Assembly (NCBI RefSeq): GCF_008806375.1 | Contig: NZ_WAAT01000022.1 | Span: 124,001-188,000, forward strand | Source: Pseudotamlana haliotis | GTDB taxonomy: Bacteria; Bacteroidota; Bacteroidia; Flavobacteriales; Flavobacteriaceae | Direction of reading: 5' to 3' | Length of the DNA stretch: 64,000 nucleotides | Shown: one piece after another, positions 17,974-27,563 of the stretch | How positions within the stretch are numbered: position 1 is the stretch's first letter | Layout: each line of letters begins with the position of its first letter | The notes under the pieces: model-generated | Told to the model about the DNA's origin: nothing | Databases searched by the model: none | The model's input: only the letters and a program-made list of their open reading frames with translations | Translations under genes and position numbers: made by a program

Positions 17974-19815
17974 CTATGCCTTCTCATCTTCTTTGTTGAG
18001 GTCCTTCAATTTATTCTCTAGCTCTGCTTGAAATTCTTCCATAACAGGGCGTACGGTGCTTTCTGGGAGGTCAGCGATTTTAATGTACATGAGGCCGTCA
18101 ACCGAATTATTGAATAGGGGGTCTACATTAAAGGCAACTAGGCGTGCGTTCTGTTTGATGTACTTTTTTAGAAGTACTGGAAGACGTAAAGCACCAGGCT
18201 CTATTTCATCAATAAAACGATCAAATTTGTTTAAATCAGCTTCAGTTTCGTCAAAGACAAAATCTTTATCGGCGTCTTTGAGCTTCACTTTAAATTCCTT
18301 TTTCGGACGCACATATTGAGCGATATAAGGGTCGTAATAGTGTGATTTCATAAACTCAATCATCAATGATTTCGAGAAGTTTGAAAACTGGTTACTAATA
18401 CTTACCCCGCCCATCAGGTAGTTGTGCTCTGGATAGCGTAATGTGGTGTGTACAATGCCTTTCCAAAGTAAAAATAAAGGCATGGGTTTTTGTTGATATT
18501 CTTTAATGATGAAAGCGCGCCCCATTTCTATAGACTCGCTCATCATTTTATGTAATTCGGGTTCAAACCTAAAAAGATCTTGAAGGTAAAACCCATTGAT
18601 ACCATAGGCTTTATAAATTTGAGACCCTAAGCCCATGCGGTAGGCGCCAGCCAATACATCTTTGTCATTGTCCCAAAGAAACATGTGGTGGTAATAATTG
18701 TCGAAGTGATCTAAATCGATGTCTTCATTGGTGCCTTCTCCAATTTCGCGAAAGGTAATTTCACGAAGTCGTCCTATTTCCCGAAGAATATTAGGGATTT
18801 TCTTGGGGTCAGCCAAAAACACTTCATAGTTTTTACTTGCCAGAAGTCGCGAGCCATCTTCTCTAACCGTTTTAACTTCGTCCATCATTAAAAGTTGGTC
18901 AACAGGTGTTGCAATTTTTTTTGGTGGCCTAGAAGGTTTTAAATTAGAAGTGAGGTTGCTGGTTAACTTTGAAGCTTCTTCAAAGGAATTAGACAGTAAA
19001 TAGGTTTTACGTCTTAAAAAGTCGCTAAAATCTTGTAAAACAGGATACTCTTTTTGGTCGTCTACAGAAATAGGCTTTCCTATTCTAACCTTAATAACTC
19101 GCTTTTTTTGGGTGAGCAGTTCCGATGGGAGCTTGGCTGTTCTAAAGGTGTCACTAATTTTAGAAAGCTGATAAAATAAACGGCTGTTTTTTGCATGAAA
19201 ATATATAGGCACTACAGGAACACCTGCTTTTTGCACCAATTTCATAGCGGTTTCTTCCCAAGGGCGATCAACCACCAATTTGCCATCACGATACGTAGAC
19301 ACTTCCCCAGCAGGGAAAATACCTAAGGGATGACCAGAACGTAAGTGCATAATGGCATTTTTAAAGCCAGCAATACTTGATTTAGCATCTTTACGGTCTT
19401 CAAAAGGATTTACTGGCATGATATAAGGCTTCATAGGCTCGATACGATGCAGTAAAAAATTGGCTATAATTTTAAAATCATTGCGCTGCTCTAGCATGAG
19501 CTTAAGGAGTAAAATACCATCTATACCTCCAAGTGGGTGGTTCGAAATGGTTACATAAGCACCGTCTTTTGGTAGTCGTTTTAAATCGGCTTCAGGAATT
19601 TCAAATTTGATTTGAAAATCATCTAGAATCGCGTCTAAAAAGGGTAATTCGCTTAGGTGTTTATGGCGTTTATATATTTTGTTGAGCGTTGATATTTTTA
19701 ACACTTTCATTAAAACCCAACCTGAAACCGTGCCTAATACGCCATATTTATCAAGTTGAATGGCCTTGGCTACTTCTTTAGCGGAAACGAGTCCTAAATC
19801 CTGTGTTTTACTCAT
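17974..19815 (-). CDS. Bifunctional lysophospholipid-type acyltransferase / GNAT acyltransferase (OlsF-like)
   Basis: A 613-aa two-domain protein. The N-terminal half is a PlsC-type O-acyltransferase with SNHPLGGIDG (His93, Asp99) and the FPAGE motif (167-171). The C-terminal half, from about residue 325 (RLREITFREIGEGTNEDIDL...HHMFLWD, AGAYRMGLG), resembles OlsB-like N-acyltransferases of the hemolysin/GNAT group. This fusion is the layout of OlsF, described in Flavobacterium johnsoniae and Serratia as making ornithine lipid; related Bacteroides enzymes make glycine lipids. It should act at the inner membrane, N-acylating an amino acid and then adding the second acyl chain. Which amino acid is used is unknown. 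It lies 21 bases downstream of the aspartate kinase stop on the same strand. Confidence 0.82.
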   Translation of the reverse strand: MSKTQDLGLVSAKEVAKAIQLDKYGVLGTVSGWVLMKVLKISTLNKIYKRHKHLSELPFLDAILDDFQIKFEIPEADLKRLPKDGAYVTISNHPLGGIDGILLLKLMLEQRNDFKIIANFLLHRIEPMKPYIMPVNPFEDRKDAKSSIAGFKNAIMHLRSGHPLGIFPAGEVSTYRDGKLVVDRPWEETAMKLVQKAGVPVVPIYFHAKNSRLFYQLSKISDTFRTAKLPSELLTQKKRVIKVRIGKPISVDDQKEYPVLQDFSDFLRRKTYLLSNSFEEASKLTSNLTSNLKPSRPPKKIATPVDQLLMMDEVKTVREDGSRLLASKNYEVFLADPKKIPNILREIGRLREITFREIGEGTNEDIDLDHFDNYYHHMFLWDNDKDVLAGAYRMGLGSQIYKAYGINGFYLQDLFRFEPELHKMMSESIEMGRAFIIKEYQQKPMPLFLLWKGIVHTTLRYPEHNYLMGGVSISNQFSNFSKSLMIEFMKSHYYDPYIAQYVRPKKEFKVKLKDADKDFVFDETEADLNKFDRFIDEIEPGALRLPVLLKKYIKQNARLVAFNVDPLFNNSVDGLMYIKIADLPESTVRPVMEEFQAELENKLKDLNKEDEKA

Positions 19816-19836
19816 GATGTAAAAGTACTAAATGAT

Positions 19837-21087
19837 TTATTTAGTCACTACTTGTGTTGTTTCTTGGGTTAATTGCTTTATTAACACGGTTTTATTGGCT
19901 TCTATTTGATGGATAGATTCTGAGTTATAGTGCCTAATTGTATATAGTGATACATTTTCGTGGCAAGTTACTTTAAATTTTGCTTTTAAGTGCTGTAAAA
20001 GTTGATCAAGATTGTTGTAAACATTATCAATACATACCGAAAAGCTGATGGCTGAATTCTGAATGACATTCACCTTCATTTTGTAGGTGGCCAACAAATT
20101 GAAAATTTCACTAATATTTTCTTCAACGATATATGAAAAGTCTAAAGACGACAATGCGATAAGTGCCTGATCTTTTTTTACGATAAAACATGGGATTTTA
20201 GGCTCTAAATCTTTATTCTTCCCTATTTGCGTGCCTGGAGCTTCTGGATTGATAAATGATTTTACAAACAGCGGAATTTCTTTACGTTGTAAGGGTTGTA
20301 GCGTTTTTGGGTGGATCACGGATGCCCCATAAAAAGCGAGTTCTATAGCTTCACGATAGGAGATTTTGTTTAGTAATGTGGTGTTTCCAAAATACCTTGG
20401 GTCGGCATTCAAAACCCCCGGAACATCCTTCCAAATGGTCACACTATCGGCATTTAAGCAATATGCGAAAATTGCGGCAGTGTAATCACTTCCTTCACGG
20501 CCCAGGGTGGTTGTGAAATTATGTGAATCGCTACCTAAAAAACCTTGGGTAATATTAAGAGTGTCCTTGCCAAAGTTTTCTTTGATGCTCTGCTGGGTGA
20601 GGTCCCAGTCTACTTTTGCACGACGGAAATAACTGTCAGTTTTGATGTGTTCACGAACATCAATCCAATGGTTTTTTAAGTTGATACTGTTTAAATATTC
20701 ACTTACTATAGTGGTAGATATAAGTTCACCGTAACCAATCACTTGATCGTAAACATAGCTGTAATCTGGTGATTTGTTTATTTTGAAGAAAGCATGCAAT
20801 TCATCAAAAAATGCGTTCACTTTTTCAAATATGGTGTTCTCATCATGGTCGAATAATTCTAATAAAATACCATTATGGTATTTTTTCACCTCCTGAATGG
20901 CACTTTGTAATTCATTTTTGTTTTCAAAATAGTTTTTAATAACCATTTCTAGAGCATTGGTGGTTTTACCCATAGCAGAAATGACAATCAAGGTGTTTTC
21001 ATAACCTGTTTTTTGTAAAACCGAAGCTACATTTTTTACACCTTTAGCGTCTTTAATCGAAGCACCTCCAAATTTGTATATACGCAT
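19837..21087 (-). CDS. lysC: Aspartate kinase (monofunctional)
   Basis: A 416-aa enzyme phosphorylating L-aspartate, the first step toward lysine, threonine and methionine. Seen are the N-terminal YKFGGAS nucleotide-binding motif, IVISAMGKTTNALE, substrate-site TTLGREGSDYTAAIFA, and WKDVPGVLNADPR, then a shorter C-terminal part with ACT-like segments (ALIALSSLDFSYIVEENISEIF, KMKVNVIQNSAISFSVCID). There is no homoserine dehydrogenase domain, so it is not a ThrA-type fusion. It begins one base after the GNAT gene and precedes the OlsF-like gene, forming a three-gene minus-strand unit. Allosteric effectors cannot be predicted; lysC is used by convention. Confidence 0.9.
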   Translation of the reverse strand: MRIYKFGGASIKDAKGVKNVASVLQKTGYENTLIVISAMGKTTNALEMVIKNYFENKNELQSAIQEVKKYHNGILLELFDHDENTIFEKVNAFFDELHAFFKINKSPDYSYVYDQVIGYGELISTTIVSEYLNSINLKNHWIDVREHIKTDSYFRRAKVDWDLTQQSIKENFGKDTLNITQGFLGSDSHNFTTTLGREGSDYTAAIFAYCLNADSVTIWKDVPGVLNADPRYFGNTTLLNKISYREAIELAFYGASVIHPKTLQPLQRKEIPLFVKSFINPEAPGTQIGKNKDLEPKIPCFIVKKDQALIALSSLDFSYIVEENISEIFNLLATYKMKVNVIQNSAISFSVCIDNVYNNLDQLLQHLKAKFKVTCHENVSLYTIRHYNSESIHQIEANKTVLIKQLTQETTQVVTK

Positions 21088-21088
21088 A

Positions 21089-21568
21089 TTATAAGTTGGC
21101 TATATAGTTTTTAATTCCAGATTCATCTAGATGTACCACATCCCAATCTCTTAATACTTTGGCTCCTTTTTTCTCATAAAAGGCGATTGCAGGGTCGTTC
21201 CAATCAATAACTTCCCAGTTAATACGTTTTACCCCCAATTGATGTCCGTGCTTAATAACAGCATCTAAAAGCGCGGTGCCCAGTCCAGAGCCTCGCATGG
21301 CTTTACTCACAATTAAATCTTCTAAATGAATGATTTTACCCTTCCAAGTAGAGTAGCGATTATAAATAAGTGCAATGCCTTCTACTTTGTTGTTTACTTC
21401 AGCAACAAAACAATGGAAAGCTGGATGCGCTCCAAATCCATCTTGTTCAAGATTAGTAATGGATACTTCAACAGCATCTGGTTCTTCTTCAAAAACAGCT
21501 AGTTCCTTGATTAAGTTTAGCACTTGAGGCATATCTGATTTTTTGGCGTCTCTAATTGTAAAGTTCAT
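21089..21568 (-). CDS. GNAT family N-acetyltransferase
   Basis: A 159-aa cytoplasmic acetyltransferase similar to the spermidine/spermine acetyltransferase subgroup. Seen: N-terminal FTIRDAKKSDMPQVLNLIKE with FEEEPDAV; HLEDLIVSKAMRGSGLGTAL, containing the acetyl-CoA loop (R-G-S-G-L-G); and WNDPAIAFYEKKGAKVLRDW near the end. Active-site details do not fix the substrate; amines or amino acids are possible. It is first in a unit with aspartate kinase (one-base gap), preceded by a consensus -7 box. Confidence 0.85.
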   Translation of the reverse strand: MNFTIRDAKKSDMPQVLNLIKELAVFEEEPDAVEVSITNLEQDGFGAHPAFHCFVAEVNNKVEGIALIYNRYSTWKGKIIHLEDLIVSKAMRGSGLGTALLDAVIKHGHQLGVKRINWEVIDWNDPAIAFYEKKGAKVLRDWDVVHLDESGIKNYIANL

Positions 21569-21587
21569 AGTTAAAGGAAATGAAAAT

Positions 21588-21595
21588 CAAATATA
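21588..21595 (-). promoter_or_regulatory. -7 box for the GNAT-lysC-acyltransferase unit
   Basis: On the minus strand TATATTTG fully matches TAnnTTTG, 20 bases before the GNAT start codon. The -33 region is AT-rich without a clear TTTG. Confidence 0.5.
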
Positions 21596-21690
21596 GTTTA
21601 AAAGTTCATTATTTTCGGTGTATAACGCTTCCGAAATCGGTGTAGTTATGGAAAAAATACAGATATTTGTGCAAACCAAAACAAGTATCT

Positions 21691-22698
21691 ATGTCTGGAC
21701 AACATCAAACCCTAGGAGAGTTCATTATTAAAAACCAATCTGCATTTCAATACTCTTCAGGAGAATTATCTAGTCTACTTAATTCCATTCGATTAGCTGC
21801 AAAAGTTGTGAATCACGAAGTAAATAAAGCTGGACTAGTTGATATTATAGGTGCTGCCGGAGATACAAACATACAAGGTGAAGATCAACAGAAGTTAGAT
21901 GTTTATGCTAACGAGAAGTTTATACAAACCATGACCAAACGAAACATTGTTTGTGGCATTGCCAGTGAAGAGGAAGATGATTTTATCGCTATTAATAGTC
22001 AGGATAAAAATAATGGAAATAAATATGTGGTTTTAATTGACCCTTTAGATGGTTCATCAAATATTGACGTCAATGTTTCTGTGGGGACGATTTTCTCGAT
22101 ATATAGAAGGGTAACTCCAGTAGGAACACCGGTGACTATTGATGATTTTCTTCAAAAGGGAAGTGAGCAAGTAGCTGCGGGTTATGTGGTTTACGGAACC
22201 TCTACAATGATCGTTTATACTACTGGTGCTGGTGTAAACGGATTTACTTTAAATCCAGCCATTGGTTCTTTTTACTTGTCGCATCCTAAGATGACTTTTC
22301 CAGAAGACGGACATATATATTCAGTAAACGAAGGGAATTATATTCATTTTCCGCAAGGGATAAAAAATTACATTAAATATTGTCAGCAAGAAGAAGGAGA
22401 CCGTCCTTATACTTCACGCTATATCGGATCGTTGGTTTCCGATTTTCACAGAAATATGATTAAAGGTGGTATTTATTTATATCCACAAAGCTCTAAAAAC
22501 CCAAAGGGGAAATTACGTTTGTTATACGAATGTAATCCTATTGCTTTTTTAGCAGAACAGGCTAACGGAAAATCTAGTGATGGTTTTACGCGTACTTTAG
22601 ATGTGCAACCTACTGAATTGCATGAGCGTGTGCCTTTTATCTGCGGAAGCAAAAATATGGTTGAAAAAGCCGAAGAGTTTATGAGAAATGCCAAATAA
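21691..22698 (+). CDS. fbp: Fructose-1,6-bisphosphatase, class I
   Basis: A 335-aa cytoplasmic enzyme hydrolysing fructose 1,6-bisphosphate to fructose 6-phosphate in gluconeogenesis. Seen are the early metal-site [24 protein letters not shown], the class I signature [20 protein letters not shown], and the substrate-binding end [33 protein letters not shown] start at the ATG 21691 ([12 protein letters not shown]), which gives the usual length and N-terminus; a TTG eight codons upstream is possible but unlikely. It is a single gene, divergent from the GNAT-lysC unit. Confidence 0.95.
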   Translation: MSGQHQTLGEFIIKNQSAFQYSSGELSSLLNSIRLAAKVVNHEVNKAGLVDIIGAAGDTNIQGEDQQKLDVYANEKFIQTMTKRNIVCGIASEEEDDFIAINSQDKNNGNKYVVLIDPLDGSSNIDVNVSVGTIFSIYRRVTPVGTPVTIDDFLQKGSEQVAAGYVVYGTSTMIVYTTGAGVNGFTLNPAIGSFYLSHPKMTFPEDGHIYSVNEGNYIHFPQGIKNYIKYCQQEEGDRPYTSRYIGSLVSDFHRNMIKGGIYLYPQSSKNPKGKLRLLYECNPIAFLAEQANGKSSDGFTRTLDVQPTELHERVPFICGSKNMVEKAEEFMRNAK

Positions 22699-23158
22699 AT
22701 AAACTTTGTTGTTAAAAATTTCTCTAAAATTTTAAATATCAAGTTTAACCCATCTGGATTTGAATTTGTCATAAAAAGTAATTTATCAAAATTTACTTTA
22801 GAATTTCCCTATTTGTTTTCCTCTTAATGATTATTTAGGGTTGGATTTGAGTTTTCTTATGTGAATTGAGGATCTCGAATTGCCTCTTTCATTTTAAAGG
22901 TTTTAATTTTTAAAAATAAAATTTTCCTTCATAATGCATTAGTCATATTATGAAATGGTTAATTGTTGTGAGTTTTTTTGTATGCACGCATAGTAATTTA
23001 GGTAAGAAATAGTATTTTTGTCCTATCTTTTGCTTATAGATATTTCTTGCTAAGCCTATTTGTTCTATAGATCAAATAAATAACAGAAGTATTAACCAAA
23101 GATACTAGATTTCTTATTCAATAAATTGCCAGAAACATTAATAAAAATAGAAACAAAC
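22699..23158. other. Intergenic region upstream of the M20 peptidase
   Basis: Very AT-rich, with no coding potential seen. An imperfect AAAGTAATTT/AAATTTACTTT stem (about 22775-22798) follows fbp but has no T-tract. TATTTTTG at 23013-23020 fits the -7 consensus and would give a leader near 135 bases for the M20 gene. Confidence 0.4.
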
Positions 23159-24736
23159 ATGAGAACAAATAGGAAAACAAAGGTCGCAGCTTTAATGGGG
23201 GTAGCAAGTATTTTTTTACTAGTGGGCTGTGGTAAAAAATCAGAAAAAGGTAATCATGAAACTCAGGTTGAAGTGACCACACCGACTGAGGAATTTACCT
23301 CCATGCAAATGCCTGGTGTTGAGCAGATCGAAGTTGATGTTGATCTAGATGCAGCGGTAGAGCGATTATCAAAAGCAGTAACCTACAAAACCATTTCCAA
23401 TCAAGATAGAGATGATTTTGATACAGAAGCCTTTTTAGGGTATCATAAATTTTTGGAAAGTTCCTATCCTTTGGTTCACAAAACTATAAAAAAGGAAGTA
23501 TTGGGAGAACCACGACCTTATAGTTTACTTTATACATGGGAAGGGAAAGACCCCACTTTACAACCTGCTTTGTTCTATGCACATATGGATGTAGTGCCGG
23601 TACCAGAAGAGTCTAGAGACCAATGGAAGGAAGATCCATTTAAAGGTGTAATAAAAGATGGTTATATCTGGGGAAGAGGTGTTTTAGATGACAAAAACCA
23701 AGTTCATGCCATTTTGGAAGCAGCAGAAATGAAATTGAAAGAAGGTTGGCAGCCTTCTCGTACTTTATATTTTGTTTTTGGACAAGATGAAGAGGTAGGT
23801 GGATCGGAAGGTGCTAAGTATATAGCCGATGTGCTGGAGAAACGTGGTATTGAACGATTCGCTTATGTTATGGATGAATCAGCACCGATAACACCTGGTA
23901 TATTTCCAGGAATCAAGGATAATACGGCTTTAATTGGTATTGCCCAAAAAGGTTTTATTAGTTTAGAAATTGCCATGAATGGTGAAGGTGGGCATTCTTC
24001 TCAACCACCAGAAGAATCAAATATTGGAATTTTGGCAGAGGCCATCACAAAACTAGAAGATGCACAGTTTCCATACAAAATCCATCCAGCAGTACGTCAT
24101 CAGTATCGTTATATGGGTCCCGAATTAGAAGAGTCTTTACAGCCGTTGTACGCCGCTGTCGCTTTTGGAAAGGATGATGAAATGACAGATTTAGAACAAA
24201 AGTTTATTGACGAAATGGCCACTAACCAAGTGACCAGAGCTATGTTGCATACTACTATAGCCGTGAGTATGTTTAATGCGGGAATAAAGGATAATGTTTT
24301 GCCTCCTTCGGCAACTGCTGTGGTGAATTTTAGACCTATGCCAGGAGACACACCAGAAGTTATTATTGAGCATGTTAAAAAAGCTATTGAAGATGATCGC
24401 ATTACAATTCGTGATATCTCTGCATCTACACCCGCTACCAATATAGCAGACCCTAATAGTGATGCATATAAAGTACTTGAAAAAACAATTCGTCAAATTT
24501 GGGGTAACGATTTGATAGTGGCACCATTTTTTGTAATTGGAGGATCAGATTCAAAGCATTTTCAGGCTAGGGATTTTGCACCAGACACCTATACCATTAC
24601 AGCTATTCAGTTGGAGAATACTGAGGAATTTAAAGGGTTTCATGGGGTTAATGAACGTATTTTAGTGGATGAATATGCTAAATCTATTGGATTCTTTTAT
24701 CAAATTTTTAATAATCTTGAAACCTTAAAAAAGTAG
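23159..24736 (+). CDS. M20 family metallopeptidase lipoprotein (carboxypeptidase S-like)
   Basis: A 525-aa lipoprotein (lipobox FLLVGCGKK) of the M20/M25/M40 zinc peptidase family, closest in layout to the CPS1/PM20D1 group. Metal and catalytic motifs are all there: ALFYAHMDVVPVP (His142, Asp144), IWGRGVLDDKNQ (bridging Asp), FGQDEEVGGSEG (catalytic Glu pair), YVMDESAP, and the final His in GGSDSKHF. A dimerisation insert follows GGHSSQPP. It likely removes C-terminal amino acids from peptides or N-acyl amino acids in the periplasm. I start at ATG 23159 (MRTNRKTK), which gives a proper lipoprotein signal; the open frame further upstream uses a weak start. Two outer-membrane barrel genes follow in the same direction. 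Confidence 0.88.
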   Translation: MRTNRKTKVAALMGVASIFLLVGCGKKSEKGNHETQVEVTTPTEEFTSMQMPGVEQIEVDVDLDAAVERLSKAVTYKTISNQDRDDFDTEAFLGYHKFLESSYPLVHKTIKKEVLGEPRPYSLLYTWEGKDPTLQPALFYAHMDVVPVPEESRDQWKEDPFKGVIKDGYIWGRGVLDDKNQVHAILEAAEMKLKEGWQPSRTLYFVFGQDEEVGGSEGAKYIADVLEKRGIERFAYVMDESAPITPGIFPGIKDNTALIGIAQKGFISLEIAMNGEGGHSSQPPEESNIGILAEAITKLEDAQFPYKIHPAVRHQYRYMGPELEESLQPLYAAVAFGKDDEMTDLEQKFIDEMATNQVTRAMLHTTIAVSMFNAGIKDNVLPPSATAVVNFRPMPGDTPEVIIEHVKKAIEDDRITIRDISASTPATNIADPNSDAYKVLEKTIRQIWGNDLIVAPFFVIGGSDSKHFQARDFAPDTYTITAIQLENTEEFKGFHGVNERILVDEYAKSIGFFYQIFNNLETLKK

Positions 24737-24952
24737 AATAAAGATTGAGTATGCTTAACTCAAAGCTATTTTTAATCTAAGGCTTCAAAATAGTTGATAG
24801 AGTAGAGGGGCTAATTGTGTTGGATGCTTCTTAATGACTTAGTAGAGATACATGTTATTTTCTATATGGTTTATGGTGTTCTATAGTTTTTATGATAACG
24901 ACCCTTACCCTTGCAAAGTTTATAAGAACAATATTAACTAATACCAATTATT

Positions 24953-25771
24953 ATGAAAAATAAAAAAATATACCATTATATTATTTTAACTGTCTTGCTT
25001 CTTTCTGTTTCAATGACTTATGCTCAAGATGCGGGAAGTGTAGGTGAGCTTGCTAAAAAGTTGGCTAATCCTGTTGCTAGTCTTATTAGTGTGCCTATAC
25101 AAACAAATTCAGATTTTGGAATAGGTGAACTTGAGGGTTCCCGATTTACAGCTAACGTACAACCTGTGCTACCCATAAGACTTTCAGATGATTTAACATT
25201 AATTACTAGAGCCGTAATTCCAATTATTTCTCAACAAAATGTTACAGGAATAGGAAATACGGAAACAGGGTTGAGTGATGTCGTGTTAAGTGGGTTTTTT
25301 AGTCCAACTCCAAAAGCAGGAGGGCTTATTTGGGGTTTTGGTCCAGCCTTCTTGGTGCCAACTGCTACCGAAGATTTTCTAGGTACTAAGAAATTTGGTG
25401 TTGGTCCTACTGCCGTTGCTTTAAAACAAACTAAAGGCGGAATCACCTTGGGTGCTTTAGTAAATCAAATTTGGAGTGTTGCAGGTGATAGCGATAGAGC
25501 CGATGTGAATCAGTTTTTTTTCCAACCTTTTATTGTGAAAAACTGGCCATCTGGAGCTGGAGTTTCTGCTGTTTTTGAATTTACTCAAAATTGGGAGGGT
25601 AATACAACAAACCTTATGTTTAATCCTAATGTGAGTGGAATAACTTCTGTTGGAAAACAGAAAGTGTCTTTTAGCGTTGGGCCGAAGTTTAACTTAATTG
25701 CTCCTTCAGAAACAAGATTTGATTTTGGAATGAGAGCACAAATTTCCTTTCTTTTCCCTAAAGCACCATAA
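24953..25771 (+). CDS. Outer-membrane beta-barrel protein of the transporter/neuromedin U type
   Basis: A 272-aa secreted barrel with signal peptide ending SMTYAQ. The sequence has alternating strands and Gly/aromatic-rich turns: ISVPIQTNSDFGIG, TANVQPVLPIRLSDDLTLITR, GLSDVVLSGFFSP, IWGFGPAFLVPTATEDFLGT, KFGVGPTAVAL. It ends FDFGMRAQISFLF, a barrel-like C-terminus. This fits the small-transporter family usually labelled 'neuromedin U' in databases; the role is unknown. It lies 216 bases after the M20 gene with no clear terminator between. Confidence 0.65.
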   Translation: MKNKKIYHYIILTVLLLSVSMTYAQDAGSVGELAKKLANPVASLISVPIQTNSDFGIGELEGSRFTANVQPVLPIRLSDDLTLITRAVIPIISQQNVTGIGNTETGLSDVVLSGFFSPTPKAGGLIWGFGPAFLVPTATEDFLGTKKFGVGPTAVALKQTKGGITLGALVNQIWSVAGDSDRADVNQFFFQPFIVKNWPSGAGVSAVFEFTQNWEGNTTNLMFNPNVSGITSVGKQKVSFSVGPKFNLIAPSETRFDFGMRAQISFLFPKAP

Positions 25772-26061
25772 CAATAGAGTTTTAAACTGAAATATACGGT
25801 TTATTGTATATATTTTAGTGATAAACAGCTAGAGACCTAAAAGTTAATTTAAATATAGTGTAAGCAATATACGTTGGCCTTGTAGCATTCAGCTTTATTT
25901 TGCCGGTAGGTCAAACAAGTGAGGCTTGAAGGTGTTGCCGATTTATGTTTTTTATAGTTCTTCTTTGTAGGTAAAAACAAGCCAAAAAAGTAAAACATAA
26001 TCAATACGCCTGTAATTAATTTATACTCGTATTTTTAAAAATATAAACTTATTAAAATAAA

Positions 26062-27315
26062 ATGAGGAGTTTAAAATATTTAATTTTTGTCATATTATTT
26101 CAGTGTCAATTTATAATTAATAGTCAAAATATAGTTGATAAGGATTCTATCCAAAGCCAATTAGTCATACCAGAGAAAGATTTAAATGAACATATTTTAA
26201 GAACGGCTAAAGAACGTCTAATAAACGCTGATTTTAAAGGGTCATGGCCTATGTTTGGAACCGATTTGAGAATGAAAATTGGAGGGTATTTAAAGGCGGA
26301 CTTTATTTATGATTTTGATGGAACTACCGATAAAAGTCAATTTTTAATGTCAACTATTCCTGTAGAAGGAGAGCCTGCTTATGGAAACGAAGGATACCTG
26401 TCATTTTTTGCAAAGGAAACAAGAATAAATATAGATGTAAGAAGGTTTTCAGAAAGTAAAGTTCCTTTACAATTATTCTTTGAAGGTGATTTTTTCACAG
26501 ATGGTAATCAGTTTAGAATACGACATGCTTACATCACGGCTGGAGATTTTATAATTGGTCAAACTTGGACCACCTTGTCATTTCTTGAATCGATGGCATT
26601 TATGATTGATTTTGCTGCTGGTGATGCGTTATTTGGAGGGAGAACTACACAGATTAGATACCAAAAACAACTTAACGACAAATTAAAATTAGCAGTTGGA
26701 CTGGAGTATTTAGGTGCTTTAGGTATAGAAAACCCAAACAACTTAGAAGGACAGGCAAATTTGAAATTACCATTATTGGCCTTAAGACTAGATTATAGGT
26801 GGCAATCTGGAGTATTGTTTTTAGGATCCAGTATTGCACAACTGCGTTGGGATGGTGGCGCCAATGGTCCAAAAGACCAAACCATGCAATGGGCTTTTGT
26901 TGTTGCTGGTCGACAATATGTTGGAGACAGTAATTATCTCACGTTTAATGTTAATTACGGTAATGCCTATGGCGAAAATATTATAGCTTTTGCAGGAAGT
27001 AATGCTAATGCCGTATTGAATGCAGAGGGTATTTTAGACCCAATGCTGGCTAAATCTATAATGATAGGTTTTATGCATAGATGGAGCCCAAAATTAGAAT
27101 CTAATTTTAATTACGCTTACGGGTGGTTAGATGCGCCAGAAGCTAGGGCTGATTATGCCTTAAAACGTGGTGGTATCGGACATGTCAACCTTGTTTACAC
27201 GTTTGGTAAAAATTTCTCCATAGGTGCCGAATATATGTGGGGTGCTCAAAGAACATCTAATGATGCTTATGGAAACGCTAGTCGTCTACAAACGATGGCT
27301 AAATTTCAGTTTTAG
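26062..27315 (+). CDS. DcaP-like outer-membrane porin
   Basis: A 417-aa secreted porin. After a signal peptide and a possibly helical periplasmic stretch (residues about 25-55), the barrel begins LRMKIGGYLKADFIYDFD, with NIDVRRFSESKVPLQLFFEGDFF, RIRHAYITAGDFIIGQTWTT and FAAGDALFGGRTTQIRYQ, and ends LQTMAKFQF with the terminal Phe typical of barrels. The GGYLKADxIYDF start and 'IIGQTWTT' motif are those of the DcaP family, trimeric porins for small, often dicarboxylate or other acidic substrates in proteobacteria. The substrate here is not known. It is convergent with the alginate lyase gene across a strong bidirectional terminator. Confidence 0.8.
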   Translation: MRSLKYLIFVILFQCQFIINSQNIVDKDSIQSQLVIPEKDLNEHILRTAKERLINADFKGSWPMFGTDLRMKIGGYLKADFIYDFDGTTDKSQFLMSTIPVEGEPAYGNEGYLSFFAKETRINIDVRRFSESKVPLQLFFEGDFFTDGNQFRIRHAYITAGDFIIGQTWTTLSFLESMAFMIDFAAGDALFGGRTTQIRYQKQLNDKLKLAVGLEYLGALGIENPNNLEGQANLKLPLLALRLDYRWQSGVLFLGSSIAQLRWDGGANGPKDQTMQWAFVVAGRQYVGDSNYLTFNVNYGNAYGENIIAFAGSNANAVLNAEGILDPMLAKSIMIGFMHRWSPKLESNFNYAYGWLDAPEARADYALKRGGIGHVNLVYTFGKNFSIGAEYMWGAQRTSNDAYGNASRLQTMAKFQF

Positions 27316-27507
27316 GACTGAGCCATTTTTTGTGCAAAGCATCAAATTCGTTTAACTGTAATTCCATAACCTTGGTAAAACCTTTTAGAATCGCTGTAAT
27401 AATTACGATAAATATCTGTTGTTTAGCAGGTTAGTTAAGATGCTTTAGGTTGTTAAAAAATTTTATTAGGTAAGTATAGGTCAAATTTCATGGGATATTT
27501 TAGAACT

Positions 27508-27539
27508 AAAAAGGCGATGAAATATATCATCGCCTTTTT
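27508..27539. terminator. Bidirectional terminator between the DcaP-like gene and alginate lyase
   Basis: A perfect 13-bp stem, AAAAAGGCGATGA against TCATCGCCTTTTT, has a 6-nt AATATA loop. A- and T-runs on the two sides let it serve both converging genes. Confidence 0.88.
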
Positions 27540-27563
27540 CCTTTTAGAATTATAGTATGTGGT

